A DNA stretch of 64,000 nt from Parastagonospora avenae f. sp. tritici 18332-5 (Eukaryota; Ascomycota; Dothideomycetes; Pleosporales; Phaeosphaeriaceae). The stretch covers positions 89,841 to 153,840 of the forward strand of contig JAFJTR010000072.1 of assembly GCA_022559985.1 (NCBI GenBank). Direction: 5' to 3'. Positions 53,651 through 63,853 of the stretch are shown piece after piece (position 1 is the first letter of the stretch; each line of letters starts with the position of its first letter). The translations under genes and the position numbers were made by a program. A model generated the notes under the pieces. The model was given only the letters and a program-made list of their open reading frames with translations, ran no database searches and was not told where the DNA came from.

Positions 53651-54397
53651 TGGTCGGAGCTGGAGGACTGTGAGTTTATATCAGACACCTGTTCACTTTC
53701 TGTGGAGCCATGGGAGAAGAAGATTTGCGACGTAAGTTCATTCGAAATCCAGTGAAAGCACATCCTTCCTCAGACTTTGCAACAAATTGGATGGAAATAC
53801 GCTTTCAGTCGAAGCTTCCGCGGATAGCACGCACCACGTGTAAGCTTTTATACCATCTCGACATAGCATGAGTACATGAATCCGGCTCTGTAGCCGGTGC
53901 TGGTTGGCAGAGATATCGCGAAATGGACGATCATAGTGGCGTTCTGGGACGATCAGCTTATGTGTCTCCCCGATCTGCTCAAAATGGGGTACTAGCGGCG
54001 CCAACATCAGTGAGCAACTCAAAATTTGCTGAAGGGGCATAATAGAAAACGCGTATTTGAGATTTTGGTTTGCTTTTCATGCCTATGCATTTTCTCATTG
54101 CTGTTCGCTTTGACGTTATACGCATCTCGCTGATAGAGCCATGTATCCGCGAACTGGTCGAGGAGCCGATTTTTAATGCTAGCAGAGAAGTCAATGAATA
54201 ATTAGCGCCTCTTCGAATTTTCATTGACTTATTTTGACGTTCCACGGGTGAGAACAGCTCCACGTGAGCACGCATCGCGTCATTCGAGCCAGCACTAGCG
54301 CGCTTTGCGTATCCTCAAGTTCCCCCAACCTTAGCCTCACTTTCCTCACTCTGTCAGAGCAGCCATCCAAGATATATCCGACCTGCTGTCCGACGCG
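53651..54397. other. Intergenic with coding-like fragments
   Basis: A plus-strand stretch near 54090-54210 reads as protein (FDVIRISLIEPCIRELVEEP) before a stop, and minus-strand frames of about 100 codons overlap it. These may be remains of further copies or of a BTB/F-box type gene. No model can be supported. Confidence 0.35.
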
Positions 54398-54810
54398 ATG
54401 GCGGAGTTGGTAAAGCTCGAAGCTGAGTGCAAGCGCTTGCACGAGCAAAGCCTTCGGTGAGTGCACTGAATAAATGTGCTAGGCAAATACCGACTGCATG
54501 CAGAGCACTAGAAGAGGAGTCGAGAGCGGACCAGGAGCACCGAGTCATACATAAGAAGATCAAGCATCTACGACGCCAGCGCAAAGTACTTCTGCAGTGC
54601 TCCACCGTCAAGAAGAGCGAGGCAACGGAATTACTGGGAGAGTACGCAAGTTGGGCGAATACATTCGTAGCGCCTTCCCTCGTGGCGTCCGCGAAATGAT
54701 CTATGGTCATATGTATGCATGTGACGAGATGCACGTCACTCGTGGTGACAAATGGCCCCGGCTGAGTGAACGCGCAATCTACTTTAATTGCTATTCAGAA
54801 AAGGAATAGT
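54398..54810 (+). pseudogene. PRELRD-family copy D, 5' half only
   Basis: Exon 54398-54456 (MAELVKLEAECKRLHEQSL) joins 54504 across a 47-bp intron (GTGAGT donor). This gives a charged coiled-coil N-terminus (ALEEESRADQEHRV, KKIKHLRRQRK) like that of copy G. The frame then shifts somewhere in 54600-54670 to reach the hallmark FPRGVREMIYGHMY, and stops at 54808. The expected second half appears only at 55076, after a non-coding insertion. So the gene is broken by a frameshift and probably by the LTR-like sequence that follows. Confidence 0.6.
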
Positions 54811-54826
54811 GCGTATCTAGTGTATA

Positions 54827-55010
54827 TGTTGGTAGGGTCTTAGCACTAGTGCTGAAAGGAAATAACTATAACTGCATTGTATTCGATTGATCTATGTTGT
54901 GTGTGAAGCAAGAGAAGAGAACTACAGAAGAGCGGAGTCAGGGGTTCTGGTCTGAGCGCTGCTCAGACGCCGCGATCAGTGCGCCTGATCGCGTAGCTAA
55001 GATATCAACG
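54827..55010. repeat. LTR-like or foldback insertion within the PRELRD array
   Basis: A 184-bp non-coding block starts TGTTGG and ends CAACG, close to the TG...CA ends of a solo LTR, but no target duplication is evident. It contains two adjacent perfect hairpins: tctgagc-gct-gctcaga (54951-54967) and cgcgatcag-tgcgc-ctgatcgcg (54971-54993). It separates the first half of copy D from the second-half sequence of copy E. A solo LTR or small foldback element are the leading readings. Confidence 0.35.
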
Positions 55011-55087
55011 ATACCTGTGATCCGACAGTATAAGAATATACCGGAATAAAAGACATATGGTGGGATTCATGTTAGGTGGGCGAAACC

Positions 55088-55764
55088 ATGCTCCGACAGT
55101 TGAGCGAGCACTACTACCGTACCGTCCTCTTCTTGTTTGAAGCCGATTGCGAGCTTCTTCCAAAGTTTTGGATCACCGATCAATGGGGCCTGAGATTTAT
55201 CCCTGGTGATATTGCGACCAACATTGGAATCTCGGTCAATTGTGCCAGCTATGGCTTCGCTGGTATAGAATCGATCTTACGCGATGGATCAGACTCAGCC
55301 AATCCCAACAACGGCGGCTGGGGTGCTACTACTTCTGCCTGGGGAGACTCGTCTGCCCCGGCTCCCAAGCCTTGCGAAGCATTGTCACTAAGCCTTGAGC
55401 ACCTCTTCGGCTTTAGAGCTGGCACAAACATCTCCATCCGGTTTTCAGTGGAAACCATCAACAAGCGCAACTGTTTGGATGGCCAGCAGTGGATGTGCGA
55501 GGCTGTCATGCCGGTTCTCTTGTCAACACTGCAACGCCTCAAGGTGGTCGGCTACAAGCTCAGAATCGTTCCCAGTACCGAGGACTTTTGGGCAGTCAAC
55601 CGTGGCACGAAAGACGATTTCACCATTTCAGGGCAAAGGTTAGACAAGGATGCTATACAGACATCCTTTGGACTCGTAAGTACATAGCTCCTCAATAGTA
55701 TGGCACAATGCTAACGGTCATAGCTCAAGGCTCGAGCACTCGAAAACCTTCCCGCGCGAAGTGC
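55088..55764 (+). pseudogene. PRELRD-family copy E, 3' half
   Basis: Open from at least 55076; first ATG 55088. It corresponds to the second half of copy G: MLRQLSEHYYRTVLFLFEAD, ITDQWGLRFIPGDI, LEHLFGFRAGTNISI and VMPVLLSTLQRLKVVGYKLR. The hallmark N-terminus is missing. A very good 48-bp intron (55676-55723; GTAAGT, CTAAC, ATAG) leads from SFGL into LKARALENLPARSA and a stop at 55763. Without one C at 55751-55753 this exon would run straight into the hallmark of copy F. A Gly/Trp/Ser-rich loop (about 55300-55370) is an insertion relative to other copies. Confidence 0.55.
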
Positions 55765-56500
55765 GTGACATCATGTATGTCCATCTCTTACAGGACGAAA
55801 CGTACGAAGTTAACGACGATATTATACCAATGTAGGCACGGATAGTTGGGGTAATCGCGCACGGTGGCCAGATCGACATACGCATAGTCACCTCACAAAA
55901 GCAGCATCTATGGGCAAGCATATTGTCCGGGAGCTAGAACAAGTATATCTTCGTACTACAACTTTTGTGTTCAAAGGTGATTGTAGATCCATGTCGAGGT
56001 TCAGGCTCGCGGACCATCTGGATCTAGGTCTCATTCCTGCACACTTCATGGTCAACGTGCAAGTGCATATTGCGTGTGAGACGTTCGATCTGGATTCTGG
56101 AGCCCTGCAGAACAACGGTTGGGGCAGCTGGGACACCTATCCCCGTCTGCATGCCTCGGAAATGGCAATCAGGTTGGAGAACCTCTTTGGCTTCAGAACA
56201 GGCTCCAAGATTCTTATTGATCCGTTCATTGATTCCAGTCGAGTAGCGAAGTCCATCAGTCCGGAGCAGTGGTTGTGCAACAAAGTCGTTCCCTTGATCT
56301 TTGAAAGCCTCCGCCGTCTCAACCAAGGAGGATACAATATCAAACTCAGACTTGGCGACGATGGCTTTGTGCTGAAAGTGGGGGATAACATGGTTTCCAT
56401 GGAGGAATTGAGGGAAGAACTTTACAAGGTGATTGCCATCAAACAGATTCGCGAAATCAAGCTGACAATCACAGATACAAGACGATATCAGACGCCGTGA
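55749..56500 (+). pseudogene. PRELRD-family copy F, frameshifted
   Basis: The hallmark FPREVRDIMYVHLL begins at 55749 and the frame ends at TAG 55833. The remainder continues one frame over from about 55836 (GTDSWGNRARWPD..., MGKHIVRELEQVYLRTTTF, LENLFGFRTGSKI, RRLNQGGYNIKLRLG) to a stop at 56498. The 3' half alone (ATG 55910) could give 196 aa. The 5' end is fused without spacer to the last exon of copy E, implying unequal recombination between copies or an ancestral two-module gene. At least two frame breaks make it a pseudogene as it stands. Confidence 0.55.
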
Positions 56501-57284
56501 GGAAGAGCAAGACGCGATACCTTATTCGCTGTGTGCCGACACTATCTTCGATATAGCAACGACGCAAGCGATGAGTTCTTCCAACAACACTGTCACAGCT
56601 GTCGGAGGTGCCGGAGCTGTCGGAGGTGTACAAGATTTCCTCTCCTCTATTCGAACTTGGTCCTAGACGAAGGCATCGAAGAGAACGCCGCGCACAAGGG
56701 CCATGTCATCGAAGAGGCCGAGGAGAGAAGTCATGACAACGCAGACGCTGACAGTCATGAAAACAACAACAATGCAGCCGCGCGCAAGAACCACGACGAC
56801 GACGACGAAGATGAGGCTGCACACACGAGCAACGAAGCTTCCTCTGAATCCAAAGAATAGTGAACCTGCTACCTGCAAAATACACAAGCCTCCTACAAAC
56901 TCGACGGAGAAGAGTGAACCGACCGCCCAATTACGTACGCTGCCGTATCCTGACAGCTGCCACCATCGAAACCCATCCAAGCAACTAAGCACCCAAGAAC
57001 ACCAAGCTATCTCTTTCTAAACAGCTTACTTGTTGGCATAAGCAGCCATCAGCCCTACACATGCGGCTGAACGCGATTGCCGATCGGTCAAACTGTTTTC
57101 GGCAAAGCTGCTTGCTAGCATACGTGCTTCATGCGAGTCAGACATGGGATTGCTGGCGTGAGCACCTAGATAAGCATATAAACATACCTTGATGAACGTC
57201 GTGCTCGGCTGTACACTTCCCGCATCCTTGGTTTTGTGATTGTGAAATTCGTTTCAATTTTCATGTTTGGGTATAAGGTGCAGG
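56501..57284. other. Intergenic with acidic low-complexity frame
   Basis: A plus-strand frame (56531-56860) encodes Glu/Asp/Asn/His-rich text (AAARKNHDDDDEDEAA), with a (gacgac)n tract. It has no start context or domain and is probably a simple-sequence effect. Otherwise nothing. Confidence 0.4.
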
Positions 57285-58225
57285 ATGGCGAATCAACATG
57301 TCCTTCGTGATCACGCGCTGAGGTATGCGATATTAAGCTTACAATTTCGAAAGATAAACATACTGATACCTCACACAGCACGCAACGCACTCTCCACCGC
57401 CAGCTTTCCCTTCAAACCCACCTCCAAACCCAACTCCAAGCCCTTCAAATCCACCTCCTGAAATCCACCTCCGCCGAACAACATGCCATCACCGCCCTCG
57501 CAAAATCAGAATGCGCCCAACTCTGCAATCAAGTCATGACCCAACTGCCTCGCGAGCTGCGCGACATGATCTACCAACACCTCAACACCTCGTCCAATAA
57601 ACGCATCAGCCGCGAGTACTTCCGCTCAACCATGGATCACACGACACAGCTGCACACATACAACGCCAAGAATTGGAAAGCGGCGCATTACCCCGAGCAT
57701 TACTGGGACGCGGAATATGTCGGCGCAAGCTTCCTGCAAGAACTGGTGCAAGTATATTTCCGCACCTCGACGTTCGTGTTCGGCGACGATGACGGGTTGA
57801 TCGAGCAATTCCTATCCACCGATCAAATGGGCGTTGGATATGCGCCGAAAGAACTCGTATCCAGTATCGAAGTATATCTCAACGCGATGACATACGATCG
57901 CACAACGTGCGTAGGATATATGTTCGGGTGCGCGACAAAGCCGGAGCGATTAGTTGCTGCGCTGAGAGGGGTGGAGGGGTTGAAGAAGGGTGCGAGTTTG
58001 TGGTTGTATATTGAGACGAGGGCGGGGGATGCGGAGCAGAGGGCGAGGCAGATTGGGACGGTTTGTGAAGCAGTGTTACCGTGTTTGAAAAAGGCGAAGG
58101 CGGCTGGTTATTCAGTGCGGTTGGTGGTTGATAAGAAGGAGGAGATTGGGCTGGATGATCTAACGGTCGAACATCCGGCAAGAGCCGTTTTTGAATCCAA
58201 TTTCGATCCTGGGGTTAAGATATAG
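57285..58225 (+). CDS. PRELRD-family protein, copy G (intact)
   Basis: Two exons, 57285-57322 and 57379-58225, intron 56 bp (donor GTATGC, acceptor ACAG). The product is 294 aa and gives the full family layout: a coiled coil of repeated LQxxLQ (LQTHLQTQLQALQIHLL), ECAQLCNQVM, hallmark QLPRELRDMIYQHL, HYPEHYWDAEYVG, FLQELVQVYFRTSTFVFG, STDQMGVGYAPKE, SLWLYIETRAGD, and a C-terminal helix CEAVLPCLKKAKAAGYSVRL. The same order appears in copies A, B, D/E and F. I recognise no catalytic motif. A protein-interaction role (F-box-like/2EXR type) is plausible but unproven. A start at ATG 57536 would remove the coiled coil, which the other copies also have, so I prefer 57285. Confidence 0.75.
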
Positions 58226-58619
58226 CGTCGGTGCATTGACTGCTTCTGGAAAGAGTGTCCCGCCCGATTTGAGGAAGTGGGCGCGGACTGAGGTTTTGAT
58301 GTGTACAGACACTGGACGCGCACCACTTACATAGAGACATTTCAGGGGTCTGTTACTCGGTCGGTGAAGAAGATTGTTCGAGATAGTAGTTTGTTGATAT
58401 GTTTATCGACGCGAAGCTGGACTCAAATAGTCGGTCAGATTGTGTACTAGGCCGAACAGATTGTTGCAGACTGTATAGAGATCTTTCATTCAAGCGCTGG
58501 TGATATTTCGCCGCCCTTGCTTTCGCCGAAGAGTGAGGACTCATAAGAGAGCAATGCCCAGCTTCGGTAGATTTCCCACATATGCAATATAAATTAGTTC
58601 TCCTCTCGAAGGTCTCCCC

Positions 58620-59925
58620 AGCTTATCCTCATATAACACGGACGAGCACCCATCTCCTTGATAGCGGCATTCAGATCACATATCTTGCCTGCATGCTCCG
58701 CTAGTGTCGTTGGGCGCAGGATGATGCCCCGAATAGAAGTTCTTTTTCTCAGAGAGTCAGAGACACAGTCCTTATGGGCATGAAGCAGATGCCATTATGA
58801 TGAGGACCTGACGTGACAACAAACGCTCCTGCAGCGCCCATGCGCGCATTGAAAGAGTTGAGTTTCGATATCCACGCAACGCCTCAGTGATATCAATCAA
58901 CAGGTGGTCTGCGCGCCATTGGATAGAAGAGGAACTGGGGCGATTTTGGTGATGTCACGATCTCTGAAGCAAGACTTTGTAGCCTGATCAGTAGTTCCTG
59001 TGGCTATACATACATCTGATGTAGCATAGACTTTTCACATGATATTGACGTGGTGCTCCCAATCTTCTCAACTCCCAGGCCCGGCCTGGAGTATGCAGAG
59101 CGAGTCGATCTGGAGGTATGGAATCCGCACCCAACGACATATCTCGATCGCATCGCGGAAGTTATCGGGCAGCATCATGGTGTCAATTCCATTCTGCTCG
59201 TAGGTAGGCATGGCTTCTTGGGAAAATCTCAGGAATGGGACCTCGCCCCAGCAGTGGCTCAGAGCAGCGTATTCGGAGTCCTTCTGTACCTTGAGGCGAA
59301 GGACTATGCGGACAGGATCTATAGAAACGTCAAGCAGGCGCGGGGGGTACCAGTTGGGCCGGTCCTCTGTCCGCCCTGAGGAGCTCTTACGGCGATTCTC
59401 GAATAGCTCCAAATCGCCATTGTCAGTAAGATGCTGGTGCTGGAAAGTGCCAGAGCACTTTGCATGACCTCGTCGACATGCCTGGTACCATAGACGTGAG
59501 AGCTTCGAAACTTGATCCGAGCGCGTAGAAGAGGAGAAGTTGGTGTAATCTCGATGAACTTGGTGGTTGTCAGGAGAGAGACCCAGATCAAAATGAGAAT
59601 AGTCCTTCTCTGGAGGCGCAGGTATGAGTTTATAGTCCCAGGAATCCACAAACGGACTTTGGGGCCCAATGAATAACAAAACATTGATGAGTCGGTGACC
59701 ATTAGGCTTGTGAGTTTGGTATCTCAAGAACACAAGCTTCGAGCCGGTGACTTGTATAGCCGCGGTGTCTGTCTCGGCGAGAATTCGACGATGAACCCTC
59801 GAGCATACGATGCAGCGTCGTCTGGCACTGAGTATGAGATCCTGTAGAGAAGTCTCACGGCGTCTCCGTATCTTTTCTCCGGACCTGTGGGAAGGCGTGT
59901 AGGGTTTGCAGTCATCACACAACAT
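58620..59925 (-). pseudogene. HET-domain (heterokaryon incompatibility) pseudogene
   Basis: Minus strand. ATG 59925 opens 285 codons with MLCDDCKPYTPS, a Cys-rich N-terminus, then the HET core: YAALSHCWGEVPFL, LPDNFRDAIEICRWV and LQIDSLCILQ. The frame stops at TGA 59070-59068, but the same frame continues with EDWEHHVNIM, a second TGA (59037-59035) and KVYATSDVCIAT, exactly the expected HET continuation. Further on, CFRDRDITKIAPV and, near 58860-58803, MRAWALQERLLSRQV are also HET motifs. Traces reach about 58620 (GIILRPTTLAEHAGKI). The gene is therefore dead with at least two nonsense codons. The intact form would take part in non-self recognition cell death. Confidence 0.85.
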
Positions 59926-60443
59926 AATTAACGATATCGTCGGTTGCTGATGAGGCGAGGCTGTGCAGGCGTCTGCAGCTTCGGTCTCGTGATTTGTTCA
60001 TGTCGCTTACGGCCCTGGCATTAGATGGCGCGACAATTCATGCCTGTTCTCACGCATTGCAGCGAGCAGTATATCGTAGCGATAGCTAAGCCTGTCTGTT
60101 GTTAAAGTCTTTTCCTGGATTTCTCGTGGTCTAAGAAGCACTTGAAGCTATGCAGGCTGTTGTATAAGTAGCTAGAGGCTCTCCAATGTCGCAGTGACCA
60201 ATGCCGCGAATACTGTACGATTGTGATATTGTCAAAAGGGTCCATGCTCCGCGGGCGTGGTCGGATGGTGGACATGGACGAGAAATGGTGGACAGATGCA
60301 GGGCGAGATGTCATGACGCCATGCGCGATGTTTGATCGTCAAAGCTCAAGCTCGCCGCCACCCCGCGGTTTCGTGAGCATGTGAAGCAGCTGCGCATCGC
60401 TTTCACTCCTAACTCTTTCCCAAACAATACACAAACATTCCAC
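59926..60443. other. Intergenic (HET / MsrB divergent promoters)
   Basis: No gene is visible. The segment before 60444 is rich in 'caaacaatacacaaaca', a typical fungal 5' leader. Confidence 0.5.
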
Positions 60444-61115
60444 ATGCGCTTTCCCACCTTCCCTACACTCCTGCGTACCTTCCACACCGTTTCAAACACG
60501 ACCGGCGCCTTCTTCCGGGCGAGCTCTGCAAACAGCATCGGGCGCACCATCTACGGCACTCCTCAGCGCACGATTATCTACCGATCTATGCCCAACATCC
60601 CCTTCCTAGGTGCGCTTTTTGGATCTTCTAGCAGCATGGCGGACAACACGAACTACCCTGTGCAGAAGGCCGAGGGCGAGTGGCAGGCGCAACTATCGCC
60701 AGGTATGTTCACATTCTCACAACATGCACTGCATCTCCACTAACCCTTCGTAGAGCAATTTCGCATTCTCCGTAAGAAGGGCACCGAGATGCCTGGCTCC
60801 GGCACTTACGACAAGCACTACCCCGACGCCGGCGTCTACAAGTGCACTGGCTGTGAAGCGCCGCTCTACAAGGCAAACCACAAGTTCGACTCTGGATGCG
60901 GGTGGCCAGCATTCTGGGATGCCGTACCCGGCGCTGTCGGTCAGCGGCCAGACCCCGGCCTCGGCATGATGAGGACTGAGATTGTGTGCAACAACTGTGG
61001 CGGCCATCTTGGACACATTTTCAAGGGCGAGAGGTTTGGAAACCCCAAGGACGAGAGGCATTGCGTCAACAGTGTCAGCATCAACTTCAGCGCCGACGAC
61101 AAGGAGAGCAAGTGA
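60444..61115 (+). CDS. MSRB: Methionine-R-sulfoxide reductase (MsrB)
   Basis: Two exons, 60444-60702 and 60754-61115, intron 51 bp (donor GTATGT, branch CTAAC). The product is 206 aa. The N-terminal 60 residues are basic, hydroxylated and acid-free, likely a mitochondrial presequence; internal Met at 60588 or 60636 could start a cytosolic form. The SelR domain has two zinc CxxC pairs (CTGCEAPLY, CNNCGGHLGH), the CGWPAFW substrate motif and the catalytic Cys in ERHCVNSVS. The enzyme reduces the R-epimer of methionine sulfoxide in oxidised proteins. Confidence 0.95.
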
Positions 61116-61716
61116 CTGCCGAAGGGAGGATTGGAGCATGTCAAAGAGAGGCTGTAGAATATGTGTATAGTGACGATGAGATGAGAAACGATGAATGAGA
61201 ATACAGCATGCGACGTTCGTTACCAAAGTGCATACTGCACATGTCGTGTGTTGCACTATCAATTACGCCTTGGAACGTACACGTCGTGCCTGCCGATAGC
61301 TTTCCAAGACGGCAAGCACACCACGGCCGCAGGACTCGCCGCATCTTACAACACCAAACCTTATACACTCTCAGCCGCCAAAATGCTCGTCTTATGTCTG
61401 CATGTCGTCCACTTCCCATTATTTTGCCGCCATCAATCTGTCGCTCGCGCTACTTATGTCCTAACCCCACGCCTCGGAGCCTTTTAAACGCCGGCATCTG
61501 CAAGTGACCAGCCGACGTCTTTCAACAACCACCCTGCACCAATGAACGCCCAAAAAGACTAGCCACAGCAATCGCTTTAGCTCCCGCGGCCGATAACCCG
61601 GCTCGCAATATTCTTCATCATGCGCCCGTCGTTGTGTCGTCTTTTCCTTCATCCCTCTACATGCTAACACGCGGGCTTTCAGTAGTCTGCATTGGTTTGA
61701 GCCCGTCGCGAACTTC
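61116..61716. other. Intergenic
   Basis: No gene is seen on either strand. Contains the MsrB 3' flank and the MFS promoter. Confidence 0.5.
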
Positions 61717-63706
61717 ATGAGTGGCGTCTTCGGGCACCAGAATGCATCGACTGCATCCAAGACTTCCAACGATTTCTCCGAAGACAACTTCAGTGACGAC
61801 TCAGAGAAAGATGCTTTCGGGGACCTGTCACCGTCTAAATACAAAACTTTCGTAGGCCGTGGGCCATACCGAGCCGACACAAGCGACAGCGACGATGAAG
61901 AGACGTCCGATCATTCCGACTCGCGAGGCAGGTCACGTGACCTTTTTGTCGAGACAAACGTCCAACCCGGAACAGCCCTAACACATGTAGATGATTCAGA
62001 GAGCGCGGATGCCTCCAAGTCACAGCCCGTCTCATGGCGTTCGCTACCCAGGAAGGACCAGCTGTTCGTCCTCACGCTCGCACGTCTTTCAGAGCCCTTG
62101 ACGCAGACTGGACTAGGCTCGTACCTCTTCTACCAGCTGCAGTCGTTTGATCCCTCGCTGCCCGACTCAACCATTTCTTACCAAGCCGGTATCATTCAGG
62201 CCGCATTTCCGTTCGCTCAATTTCTGACAGCCATGTTGTGGGGACGTTTCGCCGACTCGCCTCGTGGAGGGAGAAAGAACGCCATCTGCATTGGGCTGCT
62301 GGGGACCATGTTCAGCATCATTGGCTTTGGATTCTCGCATAGCTTTGCCATGTGCGTGACCTTCCGGATCATTGGAGGCATTCTGAATGGGAATATTGGA
62401 GTAATGCGAACGATGATTTCCGAGATCATCAAGGAAAAGAAGTACCAGAGTAGAGCATTCTTGCTACTGCCCATGACCTTCAACGTTGGCGTCATCGTCG
62501 GTCCCATCCTCGGTATGCTAATATCTTTCGTCTTTTGAAAACGACCTGCTGACTGTCGTAGGTGGTATTCTGGCTGATCCTGTGGGGAGTTATCCCTCTC
62601 TGTTTGGACCAGGCTCTCTCATCGGCGGTAAAACTGGCGTTGGCTGGATGACGAAGTGGCCATACGCTCTTCCCAACTTGCTGAGTGCCGCATTTTTGCT
62701 GTTCTCCGCACTGGCTGTCATCTTCTTCCTCGAAGAGACTAGCGAATTATGCAGAGACAAGCCCGATCGTGGCCTTCGTATCGGTCGCTGGGTTCGTCAA
62801 CACATCTTCCGTCAGAACATCGCTCCCGATGCCGGATATAGTGCCATCGCAAGCGATGAGGAGACCGCCTCGAGCTTCGAGTTACAGGACACACCAACTT
62901 GCACTCAAAGTCCTGACAAGCCCGCAAAACCGCGCCAGGTCCTGCCTTTCCGCCGAATATGGACCCGCAGCCTCATCACCACTCTCTTCGCGCACGGCTT
63001 CCTCGCCATGCACGTCGGCGGCTTCAATTCTCTTTGGTTCATCTACCTCTCCACCCCACGCTTCGATCCCGCCCATCCCCACCCACCTGGCTTCAATCCC
63101 CACGGCTTCTTCCACTTCACAGGCGGTCTCGCGCTCCCACCACCACGTATTGGACTCGCCCTCGCCATCCTCGGCGTCATTGGCATAACGCTGCAAATCT
63201 TCGTCTATCCTGCGCTTTCACATCGTCTGGGCACAGCAAAGAGCTACCGCATTTTCCTCGCCCTATTCCCACTCACATACGCCCTCGCGCCCTTCCTCAG
63301 CCGCGTATGGAGTTCGGCAAACCCTCCAGATGGCGTAAGCGGAGTATGGATCTGGCTCAGCATCACCTTCGTGCTCTTCATTCAAGTCCTCGCCCGCACC
63401 TTCGCGCTCCCATGTACCGCCATACTCATCAACAACGTCTCGCCGCACCCCTCTGTTCTCGGCACCGTACACGGCATCGGGCAAAGTGTATCGAGTGCGA
63501 CGCGCACCTTCGGGCCGATACTGTTTAGTTGGCTGTTTGGCAGAGGGCTGGATATGGGCATCGTAGGGCTGAGTTGGTGGTGCATGGCCGCTGTGGCGGT
63601 CGTTGGGTGGGTTGTTGCGCAGGGAGTTAGGGAGGGAGATGGGCATGAAGTGCTCATGGAAGGGGAGGTTAGGGGGGTAGATGGCAGTGTTAAAAGGGCG
63701 GATTAG
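61717..63706 (+). CDS. MFS transporter (YCR023C/ZIFL-like drug:H+ antiporter type)
   Basis: Two exons, 61717-62512 and 62562-63706, intron 49 bp (donor GTATGC, branch CTGAC). The product is 646 aa with about twelve helices. A 100-residue acidic Ser-rich cytoplasmic N-terminus comes first, then PRKDQLFVLTLARLSEPL, WGRFADSPRGGRKN (the MFS loop 2-3 motif), RIIGGILNGNIGVMRTMISEI, and GPILGGILADP (motif C of 12-helix antiporters). A long central loop follows, and PCTAILINNVSPHPSVLGTVHGIGQS in the C half. This pattern matches the tetracycline-resistance/ZIFL-related fungal group such as yeast YCR023C, whose substrates are poorly known. An insert HPHPPGFNPHGFFHF lies in an extracytoplasmic loop. Confidence 0.88.
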
Positions 63707-63853
63707 AGAGGTCACGGCAATATATGGTTTTGTGCAATCAGGGCTTTGTATTGAGAGCTATTCTTTGCGGAGACGCGTGTTCTTCGTCAATCATGCCTTG
63801 CTGGAGTGGGTATCGTATCAGTTAAGCCATTCCCCCATTCTCTCCTCCCTCAC
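63707..63853. other. Intergenic
   Basis: 3' flank of the MFS gene leading into the terminal satellite. Nothing else is visible. Confidence 0.5.

Noticed and set aside
56531..56860. Acidic plus-strand frame as a possible effector gene
   Set aside because: No signal peptide. The composition is driven by a GAC repeat and nothing supports a start codon.
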